Source of the DNA: Halovivax cerinus
GTDB lineage: Archaea > Halobacteriota > Halobacteria > Halobacteriales > Natrialbaceae
Direction: 5' to 3'
Length of the DNA stretch: 64,000 nucleotides
Assembly: GCF_024498195.1 (NCBI RefSeq)
Contig: NZ_CP101824.1
Location: forward strand, 2,418,001 to 2,482,000
The position numbers and the translations under genes were made by a program. The notes under the pieces were generated by a model, which was given only the letters and a program-made list of their open reading frames with translations, was not told the DNA's origin and made no database searches. Shown one piece after another: positions 17,823 to 27,382 of this stretch (its first letter is position 1; every line of letters starts with the position of its first letter).

Positions 17823-18296
17823 TCACCGGAACCCGTCACGGACGCGTGCGAGCAGTTCGACGCCGGTTACGAGCACCTCGACGCCGGCGAGCCCGAGTGC
17901 CGCCCCGACGGCGTTCACGCCGACGTCCGCGACGGTGCCGGCCCGATGTGATAGCCCGGCCTGGACGAGCTCGACGGCCGCGCCGAATCCGATCACGAGA
18001 CAGACCACGAGTGCGAGGCGGCCCACGCCGCGGTCTGACGGCGCGGTTCCGGTGACGATCGGCGCCAGGACGACGGCGAGTCCGGCGTACGCGAGCAGGT
18101 GCCGCGTCTGGCTCGCCGTGAGGCCGAGCAGCGACGTGCCCGGTGGGACCGGGAGCGATGCGGCGGTGATGGAACCGAGCAGGACGACGCCGACGACGGC
18201 GAGAAGGGTGAGCCAGCGGACGACGAGCTGGTTGCGGGTGGTGCGTCGGTCGGCGTCGGTTCGTCCTTCGAGCGGAGGATCCGTCGAATCGCTCAT
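17823..18296 (-). CDS. VanZ-like family membrane protein
   Basis: 157 residues from the ATG at 18296; the longer frame upstream overlaps another small gene in a different frame. It has four or five membrane helices, and the 'HLLAYAGLAVVLAP' and 'VELVQAGLSHRAGTVADVGVN' segments match VanZ-like proteins. The family's role is not settled; several members sit in cell-surface or sugar loci. It follows the small Tat peptide gene by 28 bases and is probably co-transcribed with it. Confidence 0.8.
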   Translation of the reverse strand: MSDSTDPPLEGRTDADRRTTRNQLVVRWLTLLAVVGVVLLGSITAASLPVPPGTSLLGLTASQTRHLLAYAGLAVVLAPIVTGTAPSDRGVGRLALVVCLVIGFGAAVELVQAGLSHRAGTVADVGVNAVGAALGLAGVEVLVTGVELLARVRDGFR

Positions 18297-18324
18297 CGTA
18301 TCGTGAGTCGGGAGTAACCCGGCG

Positions 18325-18492
18325 TTATTGGACGGTGCCGTAGGCAGTCCTGCCGTATCCAGCGTCCGCGTATCCGTCGGGGACCGCGGTTTCTTTCGCA
18401 CTGGCCGTCCCGGCGCAGGCCGCGGTCGATACCGCCGTCAACAGAGAACTAATCAGGAATTGTCGCCGCGGTAATCGCGATTTGTCGGACAC
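18325..18492 (-). CDS. 55-residue Tat-exported peptide (small secreted microprotein)
   Basis: Read directly: it starts at GTG (18492) with VSDKSRLPRRQFLISS, a twin-arginine signal (RRQFL) followed by a hydrophobic stretch LLTAVSTAACAGTASA with a good A-x-A cleavage site. The mature part would be only about 23 residues, with GY-type repeats (DGYADAGYGRTAYGTVQ). A cysteine inside the signal could alternatively act as a weak lipobox. A TATA box at 18545-18552 lies upstream, and VanZ begins 28 bases downstream. Similar short Tat peptides with GYG tails occur in other haloarchaea, as I recall; their role is unknown. Confidence 0.75.
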   Translation of the reverse strand: MSDKSRLPRRQFLISSLLTAVSTAACAGTASAKETAVPDGYADAGYGRTAYGTVQ

Positions 18493-18544
18493 GTACGGAC
18501 GGCAGAATCCGGCGGGCCAAAGCGGGCGCCTTCAACTGTTCGCA

Positions 18545-18552
18545 TTTTATAT
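18545..18552 (-). promoter_or_regulatory. TATA box for the Tat peptide-vanZ operon
   Basis: ATATAAAA on the minus strand, 53-60 bases upstream of the GTG at 18492. Transcription would begin near 18520 and give a short leader. Confidence 0.55.
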
Positions 18553-18777
18553 GGTGTGCCCGGGCGAGCGACACTAGATCGGATCGTTTCACTTGTCAGT
18601 GCGTCGCGGCGTCGGTACTGCCAGGCAACTCGACGCAACGATACGGAAATGAACGACTCGCCCCGAAAGCAGGCTTCGGGCAGCATTCCGCGCTCGATCC
18701 GTCGTGGGCGACTGTCTCGGTTCGGATACCTGATTTCAATGGCGAAGAAACCGACGGCGTCAGTCTGGAAACGGATA

Positions 18778-20151
18778 TCAACTCGGCAAGGTACTCGTCG
18801 TCGATTCACGCAGCGCCGGTGCCGAGATGTACGCGAACGCGGCGCAGTAGATAGTACCCATCAGGAAGACTTTGAACAGGGACGTGGCCTGGCCGAGGAA
18901 CAGTTGATTGCCCAGGTAAATCGCGAACACGCCGTACAGCGCGACGTACGAACTGTTGTGGTCCGTATTGGGATCGAAGTACTCGTACCCGAACCTGAGC
19001 ACGATGCCGAACAGGAACGTCCCGACGAGGACACCGGGGAGCATGAAGTTGTAGTACAGTTCTCCCACGAGCGAGGGCGGGACGCCGCCGCCGGGCATGC
19101 CGACCCCTTGAGCGTAGATCGTCTCTCCGAAGAACTGTCCGATGTTTTTTGGTTTCGCTGGCCAGAGCCGTCGTGGAATCGGAAAGACGATCGGATGGAG
19201 TAACGACTGACCGTATGCCGGGTCGAGATCCGCCGGTACACGGTGGTAGATGTGGCTGACGATAGATATTCCGTTCGTCCGGGCGCCCACGATCGGATCG
19301 ACAACGCGAGGCGAGAGGAGAAATGGCAGCAGGTCGGCGGATGTAACGTTCGAACTCCAGGCCAACCGGCGAAGCATTGCCATTAACCCCGCCAACAGCG
19401 AGAAGGCAATCACGAATCCGGATAGAAGTGTCGGCCCAATACGACGCCACGTGTAGTGAAAGATGACCACCAACAGGACGAAAAACCACAGCAGTCCGGA
19501 TCGATTGCTCGCGTAGAAGGGCGTAAGGCTGGCGCCGACTATCATGATACCGGCGAGTCCATAGTGGTGGAGTTTGCGGGTTTCTACCGCTGCAGAGAGG
19601 TGGACGAGATAGATGATTGCGGCGACCTGAAGCAGCGTTGTCCCCCAGCGAATGTACTCCGTCGGTGGATACCGTTTTCGCGAGATGTCGCCGACTGAGG
19701 CTGGTATCCCACCGGTCGTGTAGACGAACACTGCGACCGAGGCGACGCCGAGAGCGGCGTAAACGGCGACGACTCGTCGTGCCCGTTCGCCGTGCCAGTC
19801 GAGGCTGGGTCGCCACGCTCGATCCGCTATCGACTGACCGACGGGGAGCGAGTAGCCGACGACGGCGAATCCCACGGCGAGGACGCTCAACGCCATCGGA
19901 GCGACGAGGTACTCGATCCCGTGCCCGAGGAGGAGGCCGTCGGGGTCGCCAGCGATGGCGTAGTCGATCGCCGGTCCGAACCAGCCCATCAGGAACGCGA
20001 GCCCGAGAAACCCCATCGGCGAAAAGATGTCGCGGTCTCGCAGGTACGCGATGGAGATGACGAGGAGTCCGATCGTCGCGAGTGCGACGAGCTGGACGCG
20101 TGGCGACGTCACCGCGTCGCCGACGAGGAGGGGTGAAACGCTACCAGTCAT
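18778..20151 (-). CDS. Wzy-like oligosaccharide repeat-unit polymerase
   Basis: A 457-residue protein with about 11-12 membrane helices and a large outer loop near residues 270-360 (HRVPADLDPAYGQSL; PIPRRLWPAKPKNIGQFFGE; GGVPPSLVGELYYNF). This architecture and the 'PPSLVGELYYNF' loop are those of the O-antigen polymerase/EpsG-like group, which join lipid-linked repeat units outside the membrane. It starts directly after the stop of the sulfatase-fold gene and is third in the operon that begins at 22847. Confidence 0.82.
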   Translation of the reverse strand: MTGSVSPLLVGDAVTSPRVQLVALATIGLLVISIAYLRDRDIFSPMGFLGLAFLMGWFGPAIDYAIAGDPDGLLLGHGIEYLVAPMALSVLAVGFAVVGYSLPVGQSIADRAWRPSLDWHGERARRVVAVYAALGVASVAVFVYTTGGIPASVGDISRKRYPPTEYIRWGTTLLQVAAIIYLVHLSAAVETRKLHHYGLAGIMIVGASLTPFYASNRSGLLWFFVLLVVIFHYTWRRIGPTLLSGFVIAFSLLAGLMAMLRRLAWSSNVTSADLLPFLLSPRVVDPIVGARTNGISIVSHIYHRVPADLDPAYGQSLLHPIVFPIPRRLWPAKPKNIGQFFGETIYAQGVGMPGGGVPPSLVGELYYNFMLPGVLVGTFLFGIVLRFGYEYFDPNTDHNSSYVALYGVFAIYLGNQLFLGQATSLFKVFLMGTIYCAAFAYISAPALRESTTSTLPS

Positions 20152-21579
20152 TTAGCGGTACCCAAGTGTTTCGAGGTGCGACTCGACCGCGGCTCGGTGA
20201 TCGTCGGTCGCACCCAGACGGTGATCGAACTCGGGGCACGCCTCACGGAGGGTCGAAACGAGTGCTGGTTCGGTCCGACCGGGTTCTGTGATTTCTCTCC
20301 CGTCCCGCTCGAAATCGGGGCCGTCGCCGGCGGCGTAGAGTCGTTCGGTTCCGTCGTCCGCGACGACGAGTTTGTGCGACTCCGTTCGGGCGGCCGCGTA
20401 TCGACGATCGTACGCGCTTCCCTCGAATGTGAAGTCGTCTCTGGTCGTCTCGGGGGCGTAGTCGGTCGACAGGTATTCGGTCACGATCGGTCCGGGCGAA
20501 GGCATCGTCGTGGGATCGGCTCCGTCGATGGAGGCGTCTAGCAGCCAGTTGTGAAGGTCGACCAGATCGACCGGATCGGAGACGCGTTCGCCACGGCCCG
20601 AATCGGGGTGGCGAACGACGAGCGGGACGTGTAACAGGGTGTCGTGCACCGAGAACCGGTGGGCCAGTAGTCCGTGGTCGCCGATGTTTTCGCCGTGGTC
20701 GCCGACGATCGCGACGATCGTCTCCGACAGCAGGTCGTGCGCTGCCAGCGCGTCGAACACGTGGCGCAACCGGGCGTCGAGGTACCGGAGCTCGCCGTCG
20801 TAGAGCGATTCCATCATCGAGAACTCCTCGTCGCCGAGCGCGAGCGCGCCGGCGTGGTAGTCGACGCTGCGCCCGCTCAGCTCGGTGTACCGCGAAGCGT
20901 CGTCGAGATCGGTCGGCAGATACGCTCTCGAATGCGGGTGTTCCTGGTACGGCGCGTGGCCTTCCATGTAGTTGACGAACGCGAAGAACGGCTCCCGAAC
21001 GTCTTCCAGGACCGATCCGAGGTGGTTCGTGGTCCGCTTCGCACCGAAGTCGGACCGTCGATACCAGTACTTTCCGTAGAGCCCGTTGAGCGCGTTTTCG
21101 ATGGGGTTCCCGCTCGCGAACGCTCGAAGGAGGGCTAGCCGTGATCGATCGCCGGTTTTCAACGCGTGTCCGAGTTCCTGTGCCTCCCGGAAGAGTTGCC
21201 ACTCCTTGTAGAACGAGTCGAAGCCGCGGTCGAAGCCGAAGTGGTCGCTGATCCAGACGTTGTTGCTGAGTGCCAGGGTTCGATATTCCTGGGCCGACAG
21301 CGTTTCGGCGAGACTCGGGCCGCCAGGATCGAATTCGAGCGACCCGCCGTGACACCCGTGTTCGGACGGGAGCGTTCCCGTAAAGAGTGATGCGTGGGCG
21401 GGGACGGTCCACGGCGCGTTCGTGTACGCGCTATTGAATACTGTGGCATCCTCGGCGAACTCCGTGAGGGCGGGCATCGGGTCACGATCTCGGCCGTACA
21501 GGCCGAGTTGCCTGGCCCTGACCGTATCGAGGACGACGAGGACGACGTTGTATCGTCGAGTGCCAGTTGGATCAGTCAT
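20152..21579 (-). CDS. Sulfatase/alkaline-phosphatase-fold protein, likely phosphotransferase-type
   Basis: 475 residues. The fold is clear: NVVLVVLDTVRARQLGLYG (metal aspartate), the nucleophile region WTVPAHASLFTGTLPSEHG, and the metal motif VGDHGENIGDHGL. The sulfatase signature needs Cys or Ser followed by P and R; here the nucleophile position is threonine (TVPAH) and the arginine is replaced by histidine. Threonine at this position occurs in LtaS-type glycerol-phosphate and phosphoethanolamine transferases. It may therefore act on phosphate groups of the glycan, not sulfate. No signal peptide or membrane anchor is evident. It overlaps the upstream gene by four bases. Confidence 0.82.
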   Translation of the reverse strand: MTDPTGTRRYNVVLVVLDTVRARQLGLYGRDRDPMPALTEFAEDATVFNSAYTNAPWTVPAHASLFTGTLPSEHGCHGGSLEFDPGGPSLAETLSAQEYRTLALSNNVWISDHFGFDRGFDSFYKEWQLFREAQELGHALKTGDRSRLALLRAFASGNPIENALNGLYGKYWYRRSDFGAKRTTNHLGSVLEDVREPFFAFVNYMEGHAPYQEHPHSRAYLPTDLDDASRYTELSGRSVDYHAGALALGDEEFSMMESLYDGELRYLDARLRHVFDALAAHDLLSETIVAIVGDHGENIGDHGLLAHRFSVHDTLLHVPLVVRHPDSGRGERVSDPVDLVDLHNWLLDASIDGADPTTMPSPGPIVTEYLSTDYAPETTRDDFTFEGSAYDRRYAAARTESHKLVVADDGTERLYAAGDGPDFERDGREITEPGRTEPALVSTLREACPEFDHRLGATDDHRAAVESHLETLGYR

Positions 21580-22847
21580 GACAGGTACCCCAACTCTTCG
21601 AGTCGCGTTCGCTGTTCGTCGGTGAGTGAGACCGCCCGTCCGCGGGTCGCCTCTGCGCGCAGCGCGTCCAGTGCATTGCGCGCTCCCGACCGCGAAACGG
21701 TTGGACTTCCGAAGCGCCGATCTCCCGCGGCGTAAGACCGGATCGCGGCGCCGAGGTTTGCCCGCAGAAAATCGCGCGTCGGACTCTTGAGCAGCTTTCC
21801 GCCGAGCGCGGCGAGCCGTTCGTGCGCGGGGGAGGCGGCGAAGACGCGACCGCCACCCCTGTCCCAGACGCCCTCGTAGCGGATCGATTCGACGCGCGAC
21901 GTGACGGGCACCGGGAGCGACGATTCGTAGAACGACGATCCGTACCTCGGAAGCCGCTCGCCGATGCGGCTCACTCCGTCGCCCGCGGCCGCCTCGGCCG
22001 TTCGGTCCGACGTCGGTTGCCCTTCACTCACTCCGGCGGCCGTCGGTTGCCGCCCACTCGTATCCGACACACGGTTCAGCGCGTCGACGATCGTCGGACG
22101 GAGATCGACGTGTCTGAAGACCCCCGACGTCAGGCGGGTCGCTGGCAGATCCGGATGGACGAACACCGTCGGGACCCGAACCAGGGCGGGGTGCATGGGT
22201 GCGTTGTGTCCGAGCACGCCACCCTCTCCGAGCAGTTCGCCGTGGTCCGACGTGTAGACGACCAGCGTCTCCTCACGGAGTCCACGGTCGTCGAGTTCGT
22301 CGAGCCGACGTTCGAATCGATCGGCGTCGTCCGCGACGGCCGTGGCGTACTCACGTTCGTACTCGCTCGCGGGTTGACTCCCGCGCGCTTCGAAGTACTC
22401 CCACGCGGTCCCCTCGAACGTCCCGTAGGGGGCGTGACCACCGGGCCCGCGCTCCATCACGGCGAATGGTTCGTCGATCCCGTCGAACGGGTGATCGGTC
22501 GGTGGCGGCTCGACGTCGAGCACCGAGTAGATCGGGTCCACGTCCGACGGCTGGTCCCGAACCGAGTTCACGAACCGGGTGTCGAACCCCGGGAGGTCGA
22601 AGAACGTGGGCGCGTCGGCAGGGAGCCGGTCGGTGAAGTCTCGGACGCCGTGCCGTGGCGGTGCCCACCCGGTAGCGAGCGACGCGAATGACGTCGGGCT
22701 GTGTGTCGACGCGGCGATCGTCTCGCACGAAACGCCCCGATCGAGGAGTCGATTCGGCGTGTGGTCCCACCTGACGGCGTCGCCGACGTAGACGAAGACG
22801 TTCGTCGCGTCGAATGACGCGGCTGATTCGGGCCACTGCGTCAGCAT
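21576..22847 (-). CDS. Second sulfatase-fold protein with divergent active site
   Basis: 423 residues from the ATG at 22847 (MLTQWPESAASFDATNVFVY). It keeps the metal motif YTSDHGELLGEGGVLGHNAP and a shortened N-terminal VGDAVRWDH. The nucleophile region reads SPTSFASLATG: serine replaces cysteine, the expected proline and arginine are T and F, so it also lacks a full sulfatase signature. It may hydrolyse or transfer a phosphate or sulfate ester, or be inactive. No signal peptide is visible. It is the first gene of an operon with the next sulfatase-fold gene (ATGA overlap) and the Wzy-like polymerase. Confidence 0.78.
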   Translation of the reverse strand: MLTQWPESAASFDATNVFVYVGDAVRWDHTPNRLLDRGVSCETIAASTHSPTSFASLATGWAPPRHGVRDFTDRLPADAPTFFDLPGFDTRFVNSVRDQPSDVDPIYSVLDVEPPPTDHPFDGIDEPFAVMERGPGGHAPYGTFEGTAWEYFEARGSQPASEYEREYATAVADDADRFERRLDELDDRGLREETLVVYTSDHGELLGEGGVLGHNAPMHPALVRVPTVFVHPDLPATRLTSGVFRHVDLRPTIVDALNRVSDTSGRQPTAAGVSEGQPTSDRTAEAAAGDGVSRIGERLPRYGSSFYESSLPVPVTSRVESIRYEGVWDRGGGRVFAASPAHERLAALGGKLLKSPTRDFLRANLGAAIRSYAAGDRRFGSPTVSRSGARNALDALRAEATRGRAVSLTDEQRTRLEELGYLS

Positions 22848-23014
22848 AGGCTGCTCTGTCACCGACCGCACGGATAACGCTAGTCGGATCGTACGGTGAC
22901 ACTCACGAGGTTCGAGAGAGTTCGATCGCCGACTGGACCGGTCGTTGACGGCACGACTGCCAGTCGTTCGATCTGTAGAAGCAGCGATCGGGACCGTGTC
23001 ATGCTCCCGACTGC

Positions 23015-24754
23015 TCACTGTTTCGGCGGGAGCGACGATGGCACTCGTGCGTGTGGATCCTCGCCGATCGTTCGTTCGAGCGCCGGCGCGTGCGATCGAA
23101 TGTACCGGAGGCGGTCGATCCAGTCGATGTCGAGTCGCCAGTTGATGCCCTTGGCGATCGGTGGCCGTCGGGCATAGGCCTCCGGAAAGCAGGCGAGAAA
23201 CGCATCACGCGACAGACCGACGCCGTCGCAGTACCGGCCGACGAGCGACGAGACGACGGCGCGGTAACGGCGATCGTCGACGAACATCGTTCGAAACCCA
23301 TCGCAGAACGTCTCGCCGACGTAGTCGGCGTACTGAAGGAGAAAGAACGCCGGATCGATGATCGGGTTTCCGTCGAGCTCGCCGCGTTCCCAGTCTATGA
23401 CCCGGGTTACGCGCTCCGATTCGACGTAGACGTTGGAGCCGAAGAAATCGCCGTGTACGGGTGCCGGGAACAGATCCAGATGGTCCGGAGGTGAATCGGG
23501 AGAAGAGAGGAGGCGATCACCGCTGCTCGATCGCGCGGCGAGTTCGGCGTGGCTTAGTCGGACGCGCTTCCCTCTGCAGGCTTTCTGGAGTCCGACGAGC
23601 CAGTCGATCGCGATCGATCCGGTCCGATGGAGGGCTTCCGGGGTCGGTTCCATCCGATGTTTGAGCGTCGTCCCGTTGATCGGCTCCTCCACGAGCTGGG
23701 GGCCGAAGGGGGACGGTTCGAGCCGCGTTTGCGAGATCCCGGTGACCGAATCGTCTCGAAGCCGAGCGGTGATCACGGCCTCGTTGGCGTTAAACACGGA
23801 CTGGCGGGTGCTGTTCGGGAGTTTCACCGCCTCGGTGATCGTGCCCTCCTCGATCGCGAGCAGCGTCGATCGGTTCCGGCCGGACATGAGCAGCCCATCT
23901 CGGGTGACGGGGGTACCGCTCCGTTTGGCGACGAAGAGGTACTCCGGGTAGCACTGGTCGAGGAGCCCAAGCCCCGCCGACAGCCTCGCGAGCGCCTTTC
24001 CGAGCCGGAGCGGGCCAGTGATGCCAGCCTTGTCGTTCGCGCCGAACACCCACTCGACGACGTCTCGGTCGGAAACGTCGAACACCCACTCGTTCTTTCG
24101 ACGCGCCGAGGACAGTCGTGCGAACGTTTCGCATTCGTCGAATCCCGACCGGGCGAACAGTTGGCGGAACGCACGTTTCGTCGAGCCGAGCGCACTCGTG
24201 AGCGTCTCGTCTCTGGCGACGGGTTCGAGTTCGATGCCGAGCAGATCGGTCAGTTTTGCCTCCCGCGGTAAGCCGTTCGTCAGAACGACGAGCGTTCCGT
24301 CCCGATCGAGAACCGCGTCGAGCGCCTCGATTGCGGCGTTCAGTTCGCTCCTGGTCGCGGTAACGACGACCGTATTGAACGAGTTCGGCTCGACCGGGAG
24401 GGTGTCGAGCGACCCCCTAACCGTCTCGATCTGGGCGTGTTCGACCGAGGCAATCGCACGCGTCGCTCCGAGCTCCGGCTCGGATCCGCTCAGGACCGTC
24501 ACGCTGTCGGCGATCGCCGACAGGAGGATGCCGGTCTGCCCGGGTCGAAAGCCACAGACGAGACACCGGCCCCGAAGTTCCTCCGGGAGCAACAGTCGCC
24601 AGCACGCCGTTCTGGTCTGTAGGAACCGTTTTAGGATTTCGTCACCACGGTCGCTCGTCCGGACGAACTCGTCGAAGGCGTCGGCGGGGTTCAGACGAGC
24701 GAGGAGGTCGGCTAATCGTCGATAGCGGGCCTCGTCCGAACGTGCGCTGCGCAC
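23015..24754 (-). CDS. Methyltransferase-like/aminoglycoside-phosphotransferase-like kinase fusion
   Basis: 579 residues from a GTG. Residues about 60-200 look like a class I methyltransferase fold, but motif I is degenerate (VCGFRPGQTG). Residues 290-560 are an APH/choline-kinase-type kinase with the catalytic loop HGDFFGSN (434-441), the metal motif DWE (454-456) and a possible ATP-binding lysine in AVKLPNS. It resembles, in concept, E. coli WbdD, whose kinase plus methyltransferase caps polymannose O-antigen; that is analogy, not homology I can show. A longer paralogue lies at 35675-37564. It ends 167 bases before the sulfatase-fold operon. Confidence 0.8.
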   Translation of the reverse strand: MRSARSDEARYRRLADLLARLNPADAFDEFVRTSDRGDEILKRFLQTRTACWRLLLPEELRGRCLVCGFRPGQTGILLSAIADSVTVLSGSEPELGATRAIASVEHAQIETVRGSLDTLPVEPNSFNTVVVTATRSELNAAIEALDAVLDRDGTLVVLTNGLPREAKLTDLLGIELEPVARDETLTSALGSTKRAFRQLFARSGFDECETFARLSSARRKNEWVFDVSDRDVVEWVFGANDKAGITGPLRLGKALARLSAGLGLLDQCYPEYLFVAKRSGTPVTRDGLLMSGRNRSTLLAIEEGTITEAVKLPNSTRQSVFNANEAVITARLRDDSVTGISQTRLEPSPFGPQLVEEPINGTTLKHRMEPTPEALHRTGSIAIDWLVGLQKACRGKRVRLSHAELAARSSSGDRLLSSPDSPPDHLDLFPAPVHGDFFGSNVYVESERVTRVIDWERGELDGNPIIDPAFFLLQYADYVGETFCDGFRTMFVDDRRYRAVVSSLVGRYCDGVGLSRDAFLACFPEAYARRPPIAKGINWRLDIDWIDRLRYIRSHAPALERTIGEDPHARVPSSLPPKQ

Positions 24755-24978
24755 TGGTCACACCCGTTCGAGCGGCGGATGGCGGTTCGATTCGCCCGCT
24801 TCGATTCGGTTGATCCGCGTCGACATTGTGAACGGAAGTGTCGCGTCGCGTCGCCTTAATTCGTATCCGCTCGTGCCGTGACAGTCGTCACCGGAGTAGC
24901 GAGTTGGCGCCGTTACGATTCTGGAGGTCGTCCGGAGAGGGACTGGTGTCGGCCGGGTGCTCGACTCGCGCGCCGTGG

Positions 24979-24986
24979 ATTTATGA
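24979..24986 (+). promoter_or_regulatory. TATA box before the GT4 gene at 25010
   Basis: ATTTATGA is 24-31 bases before the ATG at 25010. It contains an in-frame ATG (24983) that would lie inside the promoter, so 25010 is the better start. Confidence 0.55.
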
Positions 24987-25009
24987 CCGACGCCGTCGGG
25001 TTCCGCTCC

Positions 25010-26182
25010 ATGCCCCGCGTTCTCTACTACGGGTCCTCGACGCAGGTCCACAGTGGAGCGTCGCAGTGGATGTTCCGGCTGGCAGATCGAATGCGCGAGC
25101 GGGGTCACCGGACCCTCGCTGCGCTGCCAGCCGACGGCGGTATCGCGGAGTGGTATCACGAAGCAGGCGTTCCGACGGTACGATGCTGGTCGAAGCCGCT
25201 CAGCCGCCGGCGATCACTTTTCGGTCAGCTTCGCTATCCGGCCGCACTTTTCGACGCCGTTGCGGACCTTCGGTCCGTAATTCGCGCCCACGACGTGGAT
25301 ATCGTTCACGTCAACGAGGTCACCTACCTCGCCGGCTTACTCGCCGGCCGGGTGAGCGACGTCGAGACCGTCTGTCACGTTCGAATCTGTCGGACGTCTT
25401 CCCCCATGCGGAACGTCCTCGGTTCGCTCGCCTACCGATTCTCCGATCGTGTCGTCTGTGTCTCCGACAGGGTTGCCGAGTGTCTGTTCAGGGACCTCGG
25501 GTTCGACGGACCGCGAGTGACGGTCGTTCGCGACGGCCTACCGTCGCCGGAACGCTTCGAGTCCCTCCCTGACGGCCGGCGATTTCGGGCGACGTTCGAC
25601 ATCGACGAGGACGCGTTTCTGGTGGTGAACGTATCCAAACTGATTCGGAACAAGGGCCAGGATCGCGTCCTCGACGCTGCCGGACGAACCTGGGACGAGG
25701 ACATCGTGTACGCCATCGTCGGCGGCGACGTCGACGGCCACGAGGCGTACGCCGCTTCACTCCGTCGACGCGGGGCCGGCCTCGAAAACGTCGCCATGAC
25801 GGGCTTTTACCCGGACCTCACCGAAGTCCTCGGTGCGGCCGATGCCCTGATCCACGTCCCGCGGCACGAGGATCCGTTCCCGGGTGTCGTCCTGGAGGGC
25901 ATGGCGGCGGGGCTCCCGGTGATCGGATCGACGAGCGGCGGTATTCCCGAGCAGATCGACGACGGGGAGACCGGCTACCTGGTGGACCAGCGGGGCGATA
26001 CGGAGACGATCGTCGGTCACATCCGGCGACTTGCGGCGGAGCCCACGCTCCGCTCGCGTCTCGGACGAACCGGGGCCGATCGTGCGTTCGATCGATTCGA
26101 CCCGGACGCGTATTTCGACGAGATGGACGGACTGTACCGTCAGCTGTCCGACGAACCTCGGGTGCGAGCGTACTCATCGTAG
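25010..26182 (+). CDS. GT4-family glycosyltransferase
   Basis: 390 residues with the two-Rossmann GT-B fold. The N-terminal domain starts MPRVLYYGSSTQVHSGASQW, where 'SGASQWMF' is the glycine-rich acceptor loop. The C-terminal domain holds NVSKLIRNKGQDRVLDAA and the EX7E nucleotide-sugar motif in EDPFPGVVLEGMAAGLPVIG. It transfers a sugar with retention of configuration to a lipid-linked chain on the inner face of the membrane. Donor and acceptor cannot be inferred. It is divergent from the methyltransferase-kinase gene and converges on the GDP-fucose-synthase gene. Confidence 0.85.
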   Translation: MPRVLYYGSSTQVHSGASQWMFRLADRMRERGHRTLAALPADGGIAEWYHEAGVPTVRCWSKPLSRRRSLFGQLRYPAALFDAVADLRSVIRAHDVDIVHVNEVTYLAGLLAGRVSDVETVCHVRICRTSSPMRNVLGSLAYRFSDRVVCVSDRVAECLFRDLGFDGPRVTVVRDGLPSPERFESLPDGRRFRATFDIDEDAFLVVNVSKLIRNKGQDRVLDAAGRTWDEDIVYAIVGGDVDGHEAYAASLRRRGAGLENVAMTGFYPDLTEVLGAADALIHVPRHEDPFPGVVLEGMAAGLPVIGSTSGGIPEQIDDGETGYLVDQRGDTETIVGHIRRLAAEPTLRSRLGRTGADRAFDRFDPDAYFDEMDGLYRQLSDEPRVRAYSS

Positions 26183-26356
26183 GCCGAACGTAGTGACCGG
26201 GAAGCGTCGTCCCGCCCACATCACTCGCCGCGACTTCGTTTGCTGGTGGTGCGGATCCGTTTCGACGCGTGTCTGCTAGCTCCTGTCGACGGATCGACCC
26301 CGGAAAGTGCGCTTTAGTGGGTATCGACCGATACAATTTGTCCGCATACCGGATCC

Positions 26357-27382
26357 TTACTGGGCTTCGATCGGTTCGCGGTGTTGCTCGTACCAGTCGA
26401 TGGTCTCGCGAAGCCCCGTGCGGAACGACGTGGTCGCCTCCCAGCCGAACCGTTCCCTCGCCCGTCGCGTATCCAGTTTCCGTCGGGGCTGCCCATCCGG
26501 CTTGGAGGTGTCCCACTCGATACGGCCGTCGAACCCGGTCGCGTCGGCGATGGTCTCGACCAACTCCCGGATGCTGATCTCCGACCCGCTCCCGAGGTTG
26601 ACCGGCTCCGACGAGTCGTAGCGTTCGGTCGCGTCGAGAATTCCTTCGGCGGCATCTTTCACGTAGAGGAACTCGCGCGTGGGGTCGCCGGTGCCCCAGG
26701 CGGTGATCGATTCGTCACCGCGCTCGCGAGCTTCGATACACTTTCGAAGTATTGCAGGGATGACGTGGGAGGTCTCGGGATCGAAGTCGTCTCCGGGACC
26801 GTACAGGTTCACCGGGAGGAGGTAGATGCTGTTGAACCCCCACTGCTGGCGATAGGCTTTCGACTGCGTCAGGAGGGCTTTCTTCGCGATTCCGTACGGT
26901 GCGTTCGTCTCCTCGGGATAGCCATCGAAGAGGTCGTCCTCGCTGAACGGAACCGGGGTGTGCTTCGGGTACGCACAGATCGTTCCGAGAATCGTACACT
27001 TCTCGACGCCGTGGCGCCGTGCGGCATCGATCAACTCGATACCCATCACCGCATTGTCGTAGAAGTATCGCCCGGGATTGTCCATGTTGGCACCGATGCC
27101 GCCGACGCTGGCCGCGAGGTGGATGACGACGTCCGGCTCCGCCACGTCCAGTGCCCGCTCGATGGCCGGTTTCTCCCGCAGATCGTACTCGTCGCTTCGC
27201 GGCACGAAGATCTCGACACTGTCCGAGCGCGATCGAAGGTCCTCGACCAGGTGACCGCCGAGGAAGCCCGCGCCGCCGGTCACCATGACGGTCGTGTCGT
27301 CCCAGTACGCTTCGTCGCGTCTCACCGGTCCCCCGTCAGCCACCGGCTCACCGTCGCTCGTCCTCCGTTCTTCGTCGCTCAT
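26357..27382 (-). CDS. fcl: GDP-L-fucose synthase family epimerase/reductase
   Basis: 341 residues. After a 30-residue leader the Rossmann motif [10 protein letters not shown] binds [30 protein letters not shown] (active-site Thr and Cys) and YGIAKKA (YxxxK) are the signature of GDP-fucose synthase, which epimerises and reduces GDP-4-keto-6-deoxymannose. Together with the upstream 4,6-dehydratase gene (ATGA overlap) it probably makes a GDP-6-deoxyhexose such as GDP-L-fucose. Another product such as GDP-colitose or GDP-6-deoxy-talose cannot be excluded. Confidence 0.87.
   Translation of the reverse strand: MSDEERRTSDGEPVADGGPVRRDEAYWDDTTVMVTGGAGFLGGHLVEDLRSRSDSVEIFVPRSDEYDLREKPAIERALDVAEPDVVIHLAASVGGIGANMDNPGRYFYDNAVMGIELIDAARRHGVEKCTILGTICAYPKHTPVPFSEDDLFDGYPEETNAPYGIAKKALLTQSKAYRQQWGFNSIYLLPVNLYGPGDDFDPETSHVIPAILRKCIEARERGDESITAWGTGDPTREFLYVKDAAEGILDATERYDSSEPVNLGSGSEISIRELVETIADATGFDGRIEWDTSKPDGQPRRKLDTRRARERFGWEATTSFRTGLRETIDWYEQHREPIEAQ

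Noticed and set aside
18325-18492. Link of the Tat peptide to an archaeosortase system
   Set aside because: There is no archaeosortase gene and no PGF-type sorting tail in the window; the peptide ends without a membrane anchor.
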